Part shown: positions 20,091-30,003 of the stretch, piece by piece
Numbering within the stretch: position 1 is the first letter of the stretch
Layout: every line of letters begins with the position of its first letter
DNA from: Methylococcus sp.
GTDB lineage: Bacteria > Pseudomonadota > Gammaproteobacteria > Methylococcales > Methylococcaceae
Reading direction: 5' to 3'
DNA: 38,000 bases
Assembly (NCBI GenBank): GCA_007280285.1
Contig: QYQA01000037.1
Coordinates: 1-38,000 of the forward strand
Translations under genes and position numbers: made by a program
The notes under the pieces: model-generated
Database searches by the model: none
The model's input: the letters and a program-made list of their open reading frames with translations, nothing else
Told to the model about the DNA's origin: nothing

Positions 20091-21436
20091 ATCCCTATCA
20101 CGACCCGGTCATTCCCTATGATCTGATCTTAGAGGGGAGTGAGGCTCCTTTTGCAATGCTTGAAGGGACGATCATTACACGCCGTCAATTCTTTGATGAG
20201 GCCCGCTATCAGGGTCTTCAAGAGACCTCTTGTCATCCTCTGATCAATGTTCATGAAGATCCTTACGCTTTTTCACTGAGCCTTTTGGGTGCATGGTTGA
20301 TGGGAGGCATGGTGCTGTTACCACCGGATCGTTCATACCAACGGACGGAGACAATGAAGCAACCCTTCCAAGGTGTCAGCGCAGGGCGCTTTGGGGAGCG
20401 GCAACATCCTTCTGGACGAGGGCTTCGTCATTGTTCTGATGAACGCCTTATCTGGCCTGTCTTGCATCAAGAGGTCCTGGTCGCGTACACGTCAGGATCG
20501 ACGGGTCAACCGATTCCTCATATCAAAACCTTTGGGATGTTGTTGGACGGTGCTCGGTTGATCGATGGTTTTTTAGGAGGTACTCAAGGCGTGACGTTGA
20601 TCTCGACCGTTCCGCAACAGCATATGTACGGTCTCGAATTGAGCGTCCTTCTCCCCCTTTTTTGTGGGGCACTACTCTCAGGTAACAAGCCTTTTTATCC
20701 CGCCGATATCATGGCGGCACTGGATCAAGCCGCACGTCCTCGTGCCCTGGTGACCACCCCACTCCATCTGAAAATTTTATTGGACAGTGGTCTTTCCATG
20801 CCGCCTATCGATTGGATGGTGTCGGCCACAGCGCCTCTCCATCAAGATCTAGCGACCGTCTTAGAGCGTTCCTTTGATGCCCCGCTTTTTGAAATCTATG
20901 GATGCACCGAGGCGGGCTCTTTGGCGGGGAGACGCCCTTCTGGGGGATCGTCTTGGCGTTGGTTTGAGGGGGTCCGTTCTTATCGCGAGGATGGCGAGGT
21001 CTTTGTGGAGGCGGATCATTTTCCCGAGAGGATAGCGTTACAAGATGAATTGACAGCGCTTGATTCTTGCCACTTCACGCTTGAGGGGCGATGTTCTGAT
21101 CTGATTAATATTGCAGGAAAAAGGAACTCCCTTAAGGGTCTTGAGGCTCACTTTAGGGCTATTGAAGGCCTTCGTGATGTGGCCTTGATGATCCCTGAGT
21201 GGGGTGGGGAAGGCGCTGTTGCGCGCTTGGTAGCCTTTGTCGTGGCGGATGAGACCTTGACCAACCAGGTCATTCTTGATGCACTTAGGCATTGTCTTGA
21301 CCCTGTCTTTGTGCCACGTAGACTTCATCGGGTGGACCGTCTGCCAAGAAATGCCTTAGGCAAAATGACCATGGCCGACCTCAAGGCACTTCTTGATGAT
21401 CTGCCAAAGGCTTTTGGATCACCCGATGGGGCTTAA
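20087..21436 (+). CDS. AMP-binding ligase, aryl-polyene acyl/aryl-ACP ligase type
   Basis: 'VLVAYTSGSTGQPIPHIKTF' AMP-binding motif, 'ATAPLHQDLATVLERSFDAPLFEIYGCTEAGSLAGRR', 'RCSDLINIAGKRNSLKGLE', 'LPRNALGKMTMADL'. Confidence 0.87.
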   Translation: MNPYHDPVIPYDLILEGSEAPFAMLEGTIITRRQFFDEARYQGLQETSCHPLINVHEDPYAFSLSLLGAWLMGGMVLLPPDRSYQRTETMKQPFQGVSAGRFGERQHPSGRGLRHCSDERLIWPVLHQEVLVAYTSGSTGQPIPHIKTFGMLLDGARLIDGFLGGTQGVTLISTVPQQHMYGLELSVLLPLFCGALLSGNKPFYPADIMAALDQAARPRALVTTPLHLKILLDSGLSMPPIDWMVSATAPLHQDLATVLERSFDAPLFEIYGCTEAGSLAGRRPSGGSSWRWFEGVRSYREDGEVFVEADHFPERIALQDELTALDSCHFTLEGRCSDLINIAGKRNSLKGLEAHFRAIEGLRDVALMIPEWGGEGAVARLVAFVVADETLTNQVILDALRHCLDPVFVPRRLHRVDRLPRNALGKMTMADLKALLDDLPKAFGSPDGA

Positions 21437-22694
21437 GCTCCCCGGGCAGCCACCATCTCAGCCCAGGCGCCGTTAGGAGCGTGCTGGTCACGGCCATGAT
21501 GACCAGCATGGTGAAGACTGAAGGTGGAATAATCCCAAGATCATGGCCTAGATTGATGACGATGAGTTCCATCAGCGCCCGGGTATTCATCATAATGCCG
21601 ATTGAAAGAGATTCCTTTTGATTTAAACCCGCCCATCGGGCAGCCACGTAGCAGCCCCCTAGCTTGCCAGCGAATGCCAAACCCACCAGCAGCGTGCACC
21701 AGCCCCAAAGTTCAACACTCATGAGACTGCCGATATCGGTTCTTAATCCCGTAAAGGTAAAGAAAATAGGAAGAAAAAAGACACTCAGAAAGTCATTGAC
21801 CCTCGCATCCCAGGCAAGGACTAGATCCCGGCGCTGATGGAGCAGAAGGCCGGCGACAAAGCCACCAAAAATGGCGAAGATGCCCAATTGGCTGGTGATC
21901 ATGGCCGATCCAAAAATAACCACGAGAAGGATAGCCAGGAGATCAGCGGGCAAGCGAGCGTCCTGCAGAGGAAACTGATTGACCAGCCACAATAGGAGGG
22001 GTTTGATCAGCCAGAAGGCCGCGATCAGGTAACTAAAGAGCCAGCCGATTTGATGCAGCACCGCCTGGGTATCCAGCTGGTGGTTGGCGATGGCCGCAAC
22101 CACGGTCAGAAGGACCCAGCCAATGGCATCGTTCGCGGCTGCAGCGGTAATCGTAATGACCCCTAATTTGTGACGGGTCAATTCAAATTCCATCAATATA
22201 CGGCCGAGGATCGGTACCGCGGTAATCGAGAAGGCGATGGCAATGAACAGGGAATAGGCGAGGGGATCGATGCCTGATGCCAGCATCGGTTGAGACAGCA
22301 TCCCGAAAGTGAAACCGATACCAAACGGGAGGCTAATGCCGAAGGCGGTGATGAGGAGGGTGGCCTTTTGATGGGATTTTTCTTTGAGCGTTGAGAAGTC
22401 AAATTCAAGGCCCACCTGGAACATGAGGAGGATGAGACCAATCTGGCTCATAATCATCAGAGGGGTTGGATTTCCCGCCTTGAAGAGACCGTGGAAGAGA
22501 TCAGGGGCCAGGCTCCCAAAAAAAGAGGGCCCCAAAAGAAGGCCTGCAATGATTTCACCGACAGCCCGGGGCTGAGCCAGTCGTTGCGCTAATGAGCCCA
22601 TCAGTCGTGCGGCGACAATGATCACCATCAATTGCCCGAGGGTGAAAAAAAGAAGCGTTTCGAGTTGATGGAAGCCCGTGGTTTGCATGGACAT
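21381..22694 (-). CDS. CPA2-type cation:proton antiporter, no C-terminal RCK domain
   Basis: 'QPRAVGEIIAGLLLGPSFFGSLAPDLF', 'GLILLMFQVGLEFDFSTLK', 'AAANDAIGWVLLTVVAAIA', 'FTGLRTDIGSL'. Confidence 0.92.
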   Translation of the reverse strand: MSMQTTGFHQLETLLFFTLGQLMVIIVAARLMGSLAQRLAQPRAVGEIIAGLLLGPSFFGSLAPDLFHGLFKAGNPTPLMIMSQIGLILLMFQVGLEFDFSTLKEKSHQKATLLITAFGISLPFGIGFTFGMLSQPMLASGIDPLAYSLFIAIAFSITAVPILGRILMEFELTRHKLGVITITAAAANDAIGWVLLTVVAAIANHQLDTQAVLHQIGWLFSYLIAAFWLIKPLLLWLVNQFPLQDARLPADLLAILLVVIFGSAMITSQLGIFAIFGGFVAGLLLHQRRDLVLAWDARVNDFLSVFFLPIFFTFTGLRTDIGSLMSVELWGWCTLLVGLAFAGKLGGCYVAARWAGLNQKESLSIGIMMNTRALMELIVINLGHDLGIIPPSVFTMLVIMAVTSTLLTAPGLRWWLPGELKPHRVIQKPLADHQEVP

Positions 22695-22701
22695 GTTCTC
22701 T

Positions 22702-23421
22702 TTAAATCATTCCACCATTCACTGAAATGACTTGCCCTGTGATGTAGGCGGCTTTATCAGAAGCCAAAAAGGCGACGAGATGGGCGACATCATCAGGACG
22801 TCCGGCCCGCTGCATGGGAACCAGTGCTTTGATGCGTTCAGCGTTAAAATGCCCCTCAGCCATGGCGCTATCAATGATGCCGGGGGCCACCACATTCACC
22901 AGAATGTCGCGGCTAGCCAGTTCAAGGGCGAGTGATTTTGAGGCACCAATCAAGCCGGCCTTGGCAGCGGCATAGTTGGCCTGACCTCGATTGCCGGTCA
23001 ATGCAGCCACTGAGGCGATGCTGATAATTCGCCCCCAGCGACTTCTGATCATCGGCATCAACAGAGGCTGGGTGGTATTGTAAAAGCCATGGAGGGAGAC
23101 ATCGATCACCCGACTCCATTGGTTGCGGTTCATCCCAACCAAGGGAGCATCATCATGGATCCCTGCATTGTGCACAATAATCTGGATGGGTTCGGCTTCC
23201 ACTAAAGGTTCAAGGACCCTTCTTGAACCGGCTTCATCGGTCAGATCAAACATCAAAAGGGTCGCCTTCCCACCTTTGGCATGGATGTCTTTGATGACTG
23301 ATTCTGCAGCACCAGGGTGTTGATGTGCGTGGACATAGACATGATGCCCTGCTGCGGCGAGGGCTCTGGCCATCGCCGCACCTAAGGTGCCGCTTCCCCC
23401 GGTGATGAGCGCACGTTTCAT
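22702..23421 (-). CDS. FabG-like 3-oxoacyl-ACP reductase (aryl polyene ketoreductase)
   Basis: 'RALITGGSGTLGAAMARALAAAGH', 'IVHNAGIHDD', 'YAAAKAGLIGASKSLALELASRDILVNVVAPGII' SDR motifs. Confidence 0.92.
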   Translation of the reverse strand: MKRALITGGSGTLGAAMARALAAAGHHVYVHAHQHPGAAESVIKDIHAKGGKATLLMFDLTDEAGSRRVLEPLVEAEPIQIIVHNAGIHDDAPLVGMNRNQWSRVIDVSLHGFYNTTQPLLMPMIRSRWGRIISIASVAALTGNRGQANYAAAKAGLIGASKSLALELASRDILVNVVAPGIIDSAMAEGHFNAERIKALVPMQRAGRPDDVAHLVAFLASDKAAYITGQVISVNGGMI

Positions 23422-23864
23422 GACGACGCCTCAGTGCCTTTGAAAAAAACAGCCAGCTGACCCGATACTAAAAGATCATCGTCTGCCGACAGTTTAAATT
23501 GGTAGAGCGCTTGATGAGGATCATGATGAAGTCTTAAGAGGTCAATCTCGAGCGGTTTCTCAATGTCATCCAGCTTGGGCCGAGTCCAGCTTATGTTTTT
23601 GATTAAAGCGAGCACGCCACGACGAGGGCCGCTAAAAGCGGGTGAGGCACTCAGGGCGCCATGAATGGCACTGCATTGGGCCGCCATTTCGATGGCGCTG
23701 ATCGCAGGAAGATATCCCCTGATTCTTAATGGATGCGAGGGGTCCTGGTGATTGTGGATCATGCCTACCAGTGAATGTTCATCGGCCTTAATGATGTGAT
23801 CCACCAAGATCATGGGTCCTTGGTGGGGAAGGTAATCCGCGATTTCAGCACTTGTTAGTAACAT
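23418..23864 (-). CDS. ApeP-like 3-hydroxyacyl-ACP dehydratase (hotdog fold)
   Basis: 'IADYLPHQGPMILVDHIIKADEHSLVGMIHN', 'GYLPAISAIEMAAQCSAIHGAL'. Confidence 0.83.
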   Translation of the reverse strand: MLLTSAEIADYLPHQGPMILVDHIIKADEHSLVGMIHNHQDPSHPLRIRGYLPAISAIEMAAQCSAIHGALSASPAFSGPRRGVLALIKNISWTRPKLDDIEKPLEIDLLRLHHDPHQALYQFKLSADDDLLVSGQLAVFFKGTEASS

Positions 23865-24652
23865 GGTTGGATCTTAAGACATAAAGCGCCCTGCATGCCG
23901 ACCCCAAGGCGCAGCGTTTGGGTCTCTTTCCTGGCTATCGCGATCAGCAAAGGCAATGCACGGGCCGCTGGATTTGATGTCCTTAGGGTTTCAAGGCCCG
24001 GGTCGTTTAAAGGGGATACTGCTGGAGGCTCTGCTTCATAAGACCAGTCCAGTGAGGCCATGGGTGTGTCCTTGGGGTCTGATGATAAGAGAAAGCCCAC
24101 CGCAAAACCCGAGGGTATAGATCGATAGAGACTGATTGGATAAGGCGCTGGGAGATCATAGGCGACGACCAAAATGCGCTGATGTTGCTCTTGAAGCCGA
24201 AGCAAGCCCTCTAAAAGCCCCGATCCTAAGCTGTCGTCATAGGCGCAGAGGCTGTCAGTCGGCATTCTTGAACCACTAGCAATGCTCCAGTAACCCGCTG
24301 CTGCATTGTGTACTGAGTTGTGAAATTGGGTTGGAGAAAGACGCCGGTCAGGCCCTACGAGGGTTAAAAAGATCTCATGAACAATGTTGACCTCACCCCC
24401 TGAGGACGTGAAGAGGGCGGGTATATCTGATGGATCATGGCACCCCACGGCTTCTTCTGCCACATCAAGAGCAAGACGGGTTACTTCTGTTGCCCGCCGC
24501 CGCTCGGTGGGTGGCAACAGCGCAGCACGCCCTGACGGGGTGGGCATCAAGGGATCAAGGCCGCCATGGATGAGAATTTCTTTGGCTGTTGGCCAGTTCG
24601 AAAGCCCCGGCCCCCGAAGTCCAATCCCGATCAAATGAATCTCAGCGGCCAT
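23855..24652 (-). CDS. Beta-ketoacyl synthase chain-length-factor-like protein, likely non-catalytic
   Basis: 'LSPTQFHNSVHNAAAGYWSIASGSRMPTDSLCAYDDSLGSGLLEGLLRL'; short (265 aa), lacks a TACSSS-type nucleophile. Confidence 0.82.
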   Translation of the reverse strand: MAAEIHLIGIGLRGPGLSNWPTAKEILIHGGLDPLMPTPSGRAALLPPTERRRATEVTRLALDVAEEAVGCHDPSDIPALFTSSGGEVNIVHEIFLTLVGPDRRLSPTQFHNSVHNAAAGYWSIASGSRMPTDSLCAYDDSLGSGLLEGLLRLQEQHQRILVVAYDLPAPYPISLYRSIPSGFAVGFLLSSDPKDTPMASLDWSYEAEPPAVSPLNDPGLETLRTSNPAARALPLLIAIARKETQTLRLGVGMQGALCLKIQPCY

Positions 24653-25883
24653 GCTGATCGCGACCTAGTAAAAGACAGGCATTACTGCCACCAAATCCAA
24701 AGGCATTGCTGAGAATGATAGAGGTAGGAGCATGGATAGCGGGTTCCAGTGCAACGTGACTGCGAATCAATGGATCAACGGTTTGGGTATGCAGAGTGCC
24801 TGGTGTAAATTGGCCTTCAAGGGCAAGGCAAGCCGTGAGCGCGTTCATTATGCCGGCTGCACCCAAGGTATGACCGATATGCCCTTTGATGGAAGCAGCA
24901 TTCTTTGCTTCTCCCAGAACCTTAAGGATGCCGCGATCTTCTGCTATGTCATTCGTCCTTGTTGCAGTGCCATGCAACAGGATAAAGTCGACATCGTTGG
25001 AATCGATCTGTGCGGCATTCAAACAAGCCCGCATCGCGATGGCTGCGCCGAGGCCCTCTGGATGGGGTGAAGACATGTGGTGAGCATCACTGCTTTCGCC
25101 GGCACCTAAAACCGCCAACGATCCTTCCTCTCGGTGATGATGAGTGAGAATGGCAAATCCTGCCGCTTCCCCAATGGAGATCCCGTCACGATCGATGGCG
25201 CAGGGCTTTGAAGGGTTCTTTGACAGAAGTTCGAGAGAATGAAAACCAAAGAGTGTGGTGAGGCAAAGACTATCAACACCGCCGACAATCACTGCATCGC
25301 ATAGATCTGCTTCTAGCCAGCGGGCAGCGTTTGCAAAGATCTTGGCACTCGATGAGCAGGCCGTTGATACGGTCAAGGCAGGGCCTCTCAATTCAAGAAT
25401 CTCCCTGATGAAATGGGCCGTAGCAAAGGTGTTCTGAGTCTCTCGGTAACGAAAATCAGCGGGTAATGCCCCGCTCACTGGGTCTCGCCGGGTGTAGGCC
25501 TGTTCTGTTTCAAGTATGCCCGAGGTGCTCGTACCTAAAAGGACGCCCATCCGATGGGCGCCGAGCGATCGACGCAGTTCATCGACGCGAGGCATAAATC
25601 CGTCTTGCATCAGGGCGAGGTGGGCGAGACGATTATTACGGCCTTCATACGCCTTAAAGGCATCAGGAAGGGGGTGTTGTTCGATGCCATCCACCCGTCC
25701 GATGGCGGTGATGAAGTCGACACCATCAATATCGCATGGTCTAAGTCCTGAGCGATGGCTCAATAAGGCTTCCTTAAAGGCAGCGCGACCAAGCCCCAAG
25801 GCGTTACTCATCGTATAGTCCAACAGAGAGATCGGCCATCGGGGTCTTAAGGGCCTTGAGCGTTTTGATCCCAGAGTAATCAT
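24642..25883 (-). CDS. Beta-ketoacyl-ACP synthase with complete catalytic motifs
   Basis: 'LTVSTACSSSAKIFANAARWLEADLCDAVIVGGVDSL', 'LLHGTATRTNDIAE', 'SIKGHIGHTLGAAGIMNAL', 'NAFGFGGSNACLLLGR'. Confidence 0.93.
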   Translation of the reverse strand: MITLGSKRSRPLRPRWPISLLDYTMSNALGLGRAAFKEALLSHRSGLRPCDIDGVDFITAIGRVDGIEQHPLPDAFKAYEGRNNRLAHLALMQDGFMPRVDELRRSLGAHRMGVLLGTSTSGILETEQAYTRRDPVSGALPADFRYRETQNTFATAHFIREILELRGPALTVSTACSSSAKIFANAARWLEADLCDAVIVGGVDSLCLTTLFGFHSLELLSKNPSKPCAIDRDGISIGEAAGFAILTHHHREEGSLAVLGAGESSDAHHMSSPHPEGLGAAIAMRACLNAAQIDSNDVDFILLHGTATRTNDIAEDRGILKVLGEAKNAASIKGHIGHTLGAAGIMNALTACLALEGQFTPGTLHTQTVDPLIRSHVALEPAIHAPTSIILSNAFGFGGSNACLLLGRDQHGR

Positions 25884-28216
25884 CTGACGGTTGGCACGGC
25901 TGAAGGACGCTCATTGGCCATCAAGGCCGCAAAGGAGACAGCGAGAAAGGCACCCAAAGCGACCGTTAACCCAATGCTATCGAGAATTGCGACATGGGCA
26001 CATGCCAGTGTTCCGAAGGCCAGGATGGAGCTGAGGCTACAAACCATCAATGAAAGACGGGTTCTTCGGTATTCGTCGGTGTCACGGGATGGTCGGTTAA
26101 AAAAAAGTGCCTGATCAAGACTAAGCCCCAAGACCAGAAGAAGCGAGACGAGATGATAGAGATTCAGTCCCCCGAATAACAAGGCCATCATTAACGCCGT
26201 TGAAATTCCAGCGGCCAATACTGGCATCAACACCTTCAAAGCCGTTGTCAAGCGACCGAGACCGCCCCAAAGTATAAGCGTGATCGCTAAAAGCCCAATC
26301 CCTAAAAGTCGGAGCGCCTCTTGGCGGTATTGGGTCATCCATTCGGTCGTTCTCAGCTTGAGATCGACGTACTGGACATGGTCGAGATGGCGCGCATCAA
26401 GGCCATTTTTGAGTGCCTGATCATCGGTGACCCCGTGGAGGGGGATGACTAATGCCCAGGAGTCTTCAAGATGAATGATCGCGGTGTCGATTGTTGTGGC
26501 CATGGGCGTTTCTGCCCAGATCTCAGGCCCGATCAAACCGCGCGCTTTTGCCGCTTCAGCATCCTGAAGGAACGGGTCAAATAAGCCTTGGCGAAATGGA
26601 AGCCCTTCTTGGGCCTTTTTCATGTGCGCGATGAGGTCTTTATGTGAAGGGAGCTCTGAGAGGCGCTGATGTTGTTTTTGATGGCTCGGTAGGATGTGAG
26701 TCACCAGGTCATATTGTTGAATAATGCCTGATGTCTTAAGTTCAGTTAGGGTGGGTTCAATAGCCTCAGCGTTTCTCAATAATGCTTCCTGATCAGCCCC
26801 AGTGACCACCAGCAACTTGCCTAATTCTGGACTCTTAAAATCCTCTTGGAGGCTGGCATCGATGTGAAGATTTTCGGTGGGTACTGGATTTAACGCAGCA
26901 ATGTCGTCGTTGAATAGCACACCATGTCGGTAAAAAAAGAGTCCAAGGAGGGTGATCACGATGAACCAGGGTAAGAATGAAAGGCCTTTAAGAGGATGTC
27001 CTTCAATACCAGATGACCTGTCATTGCTTTTACTAAGAAATGACATATGGGGCGGCGAATGAATCCATGGAGGAAGGATGAACCGTGTGGTGAGGGCCGC
27101 TGCGAGAAGACCTGAACCTGCAAATACGGCCAGTTGACTGAGCCCTGTAAACCCTGAAAAGAGCATCGCTCCGAAGCCTGCGATATTTGTTAGCACCCCA
27201 AGCCGTAGAGTTGGCCACAGGCGTTTCATGGTCTGCCTTGGAGATTCTTCGCGCTCGAGGTGGGTGAAAAGATGATTGGGATAATCCGCGGCAACACCTA
27301 GCAGTGTGCTGCCAAATCCCAAGGTGATGCCATGAAGCTGACCAAAACCAATGGCAGTCACCATGGCACCCGTCAGGAGGCCCGTGACCAGCGGGATAAG
27401 ACCAAGACCTAAGTAACGCCAGGATCGATAGACCAAGAGCAGTAATCCCATCACCAGCGCACTGTTGATCAAAGATAGACGTTTAGCCTCCTGTGTAATC
27501 CCTTGATGGGTTGCAACGCTGATCGCACCGGGTCCACCGAGAGTCAGGTGAAGGGATGTTGGCAGATGAAGTCCTTCGAAGACGTTAAGGATTCGTTCTT
27601 CGGCCCTTTGTTGTGCATCAATGTCAAATCCTGAAGCCTCGGTCTCAGCGAGAATCAGACTGCGTTGGTGATCTTTTGAAACCCAGAGCCCTCCCTCCCG
27701 AAGGGGGCCTTGATGTCCTATCATGGATTGGAGTAGTTGTGTCCATAAACCTTGAGGATCGCTCTCAAGCCAGCGCTGGGTTAGGGGAGCCAGCGGCGAA
27801 TAAAGGTCCTCCCAACGCGCCGTTAACGCCCCATGCAGGGCCTCCGAACTGTAGGGAGTTAAAGGTCCTTGATCCACCAGGTGAAATCGATAGGGGTACA
27901 CTTTTCCCTCAAGCAGTTTAAGAAGCTTAGAATCCTCTCCGTTACTGACACGAAGGAATAATGTGTCCTTCTCGAGGGCCTTGACGAGGCTTCCACTCGC
28001 CCGCGCCCGATCTTCTTTGGAAGCGCCAGACAGGGCGATCAGGATAAGACGGCTGACAGGCCCTTCTCGCATCTGCTGGAGCAATATCCGATCCACCAAC
28101 GTCGGTGTTTGCGGCAAAAAAAAAGTAAGGTCACTGTGAAGCGGGGTTCGGTTAATGACCCCTAGTGCGATAAGGCACCAAATGAACCAAATAAAGGTGA
28201 TGCGTCGCGGCTTCAC
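25880..28216 (-). CDS. MMPL/RND-family exporter of the aryl polyene cluster type
   Basis: 778 aa, two TM blocks; 'GFGSTLLGVAADYPNHLFTHLEREESPRQTMKRLWPTLRLGVLTNIAGFGAMLFSGFTGLSQLAVFAGSGLLAA'. Confidence 0.9.
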   Translation of the reverse strand: MKPRRITFIWFIWCLIALGVINRTPLHSDLTFFLPQTPTLVDRILLQQMREGPVSRLILIALSGASKEDRARASGSLVKALEKDTLFLRVSNGEDSKLLKLLEGKVYPYRFHLVDQGPLTPYSSEALHGALTARWEDLYSPLAPLTQRWLESDPQGLWTQLLQSMIGHQGPLREGGLWVSKDHQRSLILAETEASGFDIDAQQRAEERILNVFEGLHLPTSLHLTLGGPGAISVATHQGITQEAKRLSLINSALVMGLLLLVYRSWRYLGLGLIPLVTGLLTGAMVTAIGFGQLHGITLGFGSTLLGVAADYPNHLFTHLEREESPRQTMKRLWPTLRLGVLTNIAGFGAMLFSGFTGLSQLAVFAGSGLLAAALTTRFILPPWIHSPPHMSFLSKSNDRSSGIEGHPLKGLSFLPWFIVITLLGLFFYRHGVLFNDDIAALNPVPTENLHIDASLQEDFKSPELGKLLVVTGADQEALLRNAEAIEPTLTELKTSGIIQQYDLVTHILPSHQKQHQRLSELPSHKDLIAHMKKAQEGLPFRQGLFDPFLQDAEAAKARGLIGPEIWAETPMATTIDTAIIHLEDSWALVIPLHGVTDDQALKNGLDARHLDHVQYVDLKLRTTEWMTQYRQEALRLLGIGLLAITLILWGGLGRLTTALKVLMPVLAAGISTALMMALLFGGLNLYHLVSLLLVLGLSLDQALFFNRPSRDTDEYRRTRLSLMVCSLSSILAFGTLACAHVAILDSIGLTVALGAFLAVSFAALMANERPSAVPTVR

Positions 28217-28839
28217 TTAGGCGTAAACCTAAGATGGCTTGAATCGCCATCAGATTGGACGATCGAAATCGCGGTCACCGTTCCACGTTCTCCGTTGACG
28301 GTTACTTGAAGGACTAGGGCGTTAAGTTCAGGACCCTTCGGCTTTAATGTTAAGGACCAATGCAGGAGAGATCCTCCTAGATGAGGTTCCCAAAACTTTC
28401 TTAAGGTAACAAGATCTCCTGCGAGTGGCGCCCGGATCGCTTCGATGAAGGCTTGAAGAACACCGGCATCGGCGAGTGAAAACGCCATATCTTCGGTCGC
28501 TCTTGGGTCATGGATAAAGACCTGATCCCCTTCAACCCGATAGGTAATTGCTCTTGGGGTCGTGACTTCCTTTAAGAGCCCTGAAGGGGGTGTAAAGGTG
28601 AGGACTCCCTCACTTTCAAGGGGGCTTATGAGCGCTGCAATGTGCCGAGATTCATGAAACCGGACGCTTCGTTGCGAATGCACCATTAACGTTGCTACAA
28701 GAGATTCAATCGTCAGTGGGCCGGTCTTTTGGGAGGCTCCAAGGGATGGCTGTTGAACGAACGGCATGAAGCTTAAAGCCAGTGCGAAGAGCCTGCGCTT
28801 GGTGCGGCTTTTAAGGTGCCTGAAGGTCCCAAATGTCAT
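28213..28839 (-). CDS. LolA-like outer-membrane lipoprotein carrier
   Basis: Signal-like 'RRLFALALSFMPFVQQPSLGA' then LolA-like 'VRFHESRHIAALISPLESEGVLTFTPPSGLLKEVTTPRAITYRVEGDQVFI'. ORF opens at 28875; Met at 28839 is plausible. Confidence 0.8.
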   Translation of the reverse strand: MTFGTFRHLKSRTKRRLFALALSFMPFVQQPSLGASQKTGPLTIESLVATLMVHSQRSVRFHESRHIAALISPLESEGVLTFTPPSGLLKEVTTPRAITYRVEGDQVFIHDPRATEDMAFSLADAGVLQAFIEAIRAPLAGDLVTLRKFWEPHLGGSLLHWSLTLKPKGPELNALVLQVTVNGERGTVTAISIVQSDGDSSHLRFTPK

Positions 28840-29710
28840 GGAAATTAAACCAGTTATGAGGGGCGCGACGGGCATAGTGTTCTAGTCTTTCAGCATAGCG
28901 ACCCATGATGTCCTGAGCGGCCTTATGCCGGTCATCACGGGAGATTAAAGAGGCATCACCGAGTTCTTCGAAGTGAATGCTATAGCGCCCCCAACCCGTC
29001 CTTAAGCAGACAAAGAAGATCATCGGTAGTTTCAAAATATGCGAGAGCATGACGGGGGTGGTGGGCAATTCAATAGGACCATCGAAAAAATCGCATTGAA
29101 TCCTCTTGTCATGGGGCATACAACGATCGGCCAAAAGAGCTAGCATCTGTCCTTCCCTCAGGTCTCCTTCAAGCCCGATTAAGGCCGCAGGACCATTGAC
29201 GGTGATGATATCTTGATGAAGCTCCGGATTGAGCGACCGATACAGATTGACTATGTCTGGTGTGGCTTCGCCATACATCAACGCCTTCACCTTGATACCT
29301 CTTCGAAGGCGCCCCAATGCTCTTAGGATCTCAAAACTACCATGATGCGATCCAACGAGGAGACACGCCTGCTTTTTGTCCGCATAGCGTTGAAGGATCT
29401 CGAAATGATGGGCTTCTATGTTGAGGAGGTGATCGCGCCCGGTTAGAACGGCCAGTCGATCAAGCAGAGTCCCTGCAAAATTATGGTACAGCGTAAACAG
29501 ATCGATAAAAGAAGGCTCTCGCTGAAGCGCTTTCCTAAGAAAGGTTCGTGTCGCTTTTAATCCCTTATTTTTCACCGACATGAAATAAAGTGTAATCGGG
29601 TAAAGGAGGATGCGCGCAACCCCTCTTCCAAGATGAAGAGTGATCCAGGTGATCACCCGGAGCCAGAAGAGACTGCTCCTCTCAGGGAGATTCTGCCATG
29701 TGAGGGTCAT
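28811..29710 (-). CDS. LPLAT/LpxL-HtrB-like acyltransferase
   Basis: 'RGVARILLYPITLYFM', 'LLVGSHHGSFEILRALGRL', 'MLALLADRCMPHDKRIQCDFFDGPIELPTTPVMLSHILKLPMIFFV'. Start at 29710 gives an ATGA overlap with the dehydratase. Confidence 0.85.
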   Translation of the reverse strand: MTLTWQNLPERSSLFWLRVITWITLHLGRGVARILLYPITLYFMSVKNKGLKATRTFLRKALQREPSFIDLFTLYHNFAGTLLDRLAVLTGRDHLLNIEAHHFEILQRYADKKQACLLVGSHHGSFEILRALGRLRRGIKVKALMYGEATPDIVNLYRSLNPELHQDIITVNGPAALIGLEGDLREGQMLALLADRCMPHDKRIQCDFFDGPIELPTTPVMLSHILKLPMIFFVCLRTGWGRYSIHFEELGDASLISRDDRHKAAQDIMGRYAERLEHYARRAPHNWFNFHDIWDLQAP

Positions 29711-30003
29711 AGCTTCGGCTCCTGTGCAATGTTGAAAATTCCTGTGGCTATCAGGGTGGCCCCATAGTGGCAAGTGAACTTCAGCCCCTGATCAGAATGA
29801 TCGATCATGACATGGACGATTTGATCGGGTTTCAGTTCATGGGTAAATTTTGCTCTTTTAATCCCGGTAATGTTGAGATTCGGCCATTCGTCTTGGGTTC
29901 TGGCCATAATTTCTTCTAGGAGTGTCACGCCGGGTACGAGGGGATATTGGGGGAAGTGCCCTTCCAGGGAGGGGTGCTGAGCATGGATTAAGAATTCAAT
30001 CAT
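29707..30003 (-). CDS. ApeI-like 3-hydroxyacyl-ACP dehydratase (FabA/FabZ-like hotdog)
   Basis: 'HPSLEGHFPQYPLVPGVTLLEEIMAR' carries the FabZ-like GHFPxxPxxPGV signature. Confidence 0.88.
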   Translation of the reverse strand: MIEFLIHAQHPSLEGHFPQYPLVPGVTLLEEIMARTQDEWPNLNITGIKRAKFTHELKPDQIVHVMIDHSDQGLKFTCHYGATLIATGIFNIAQEPKL

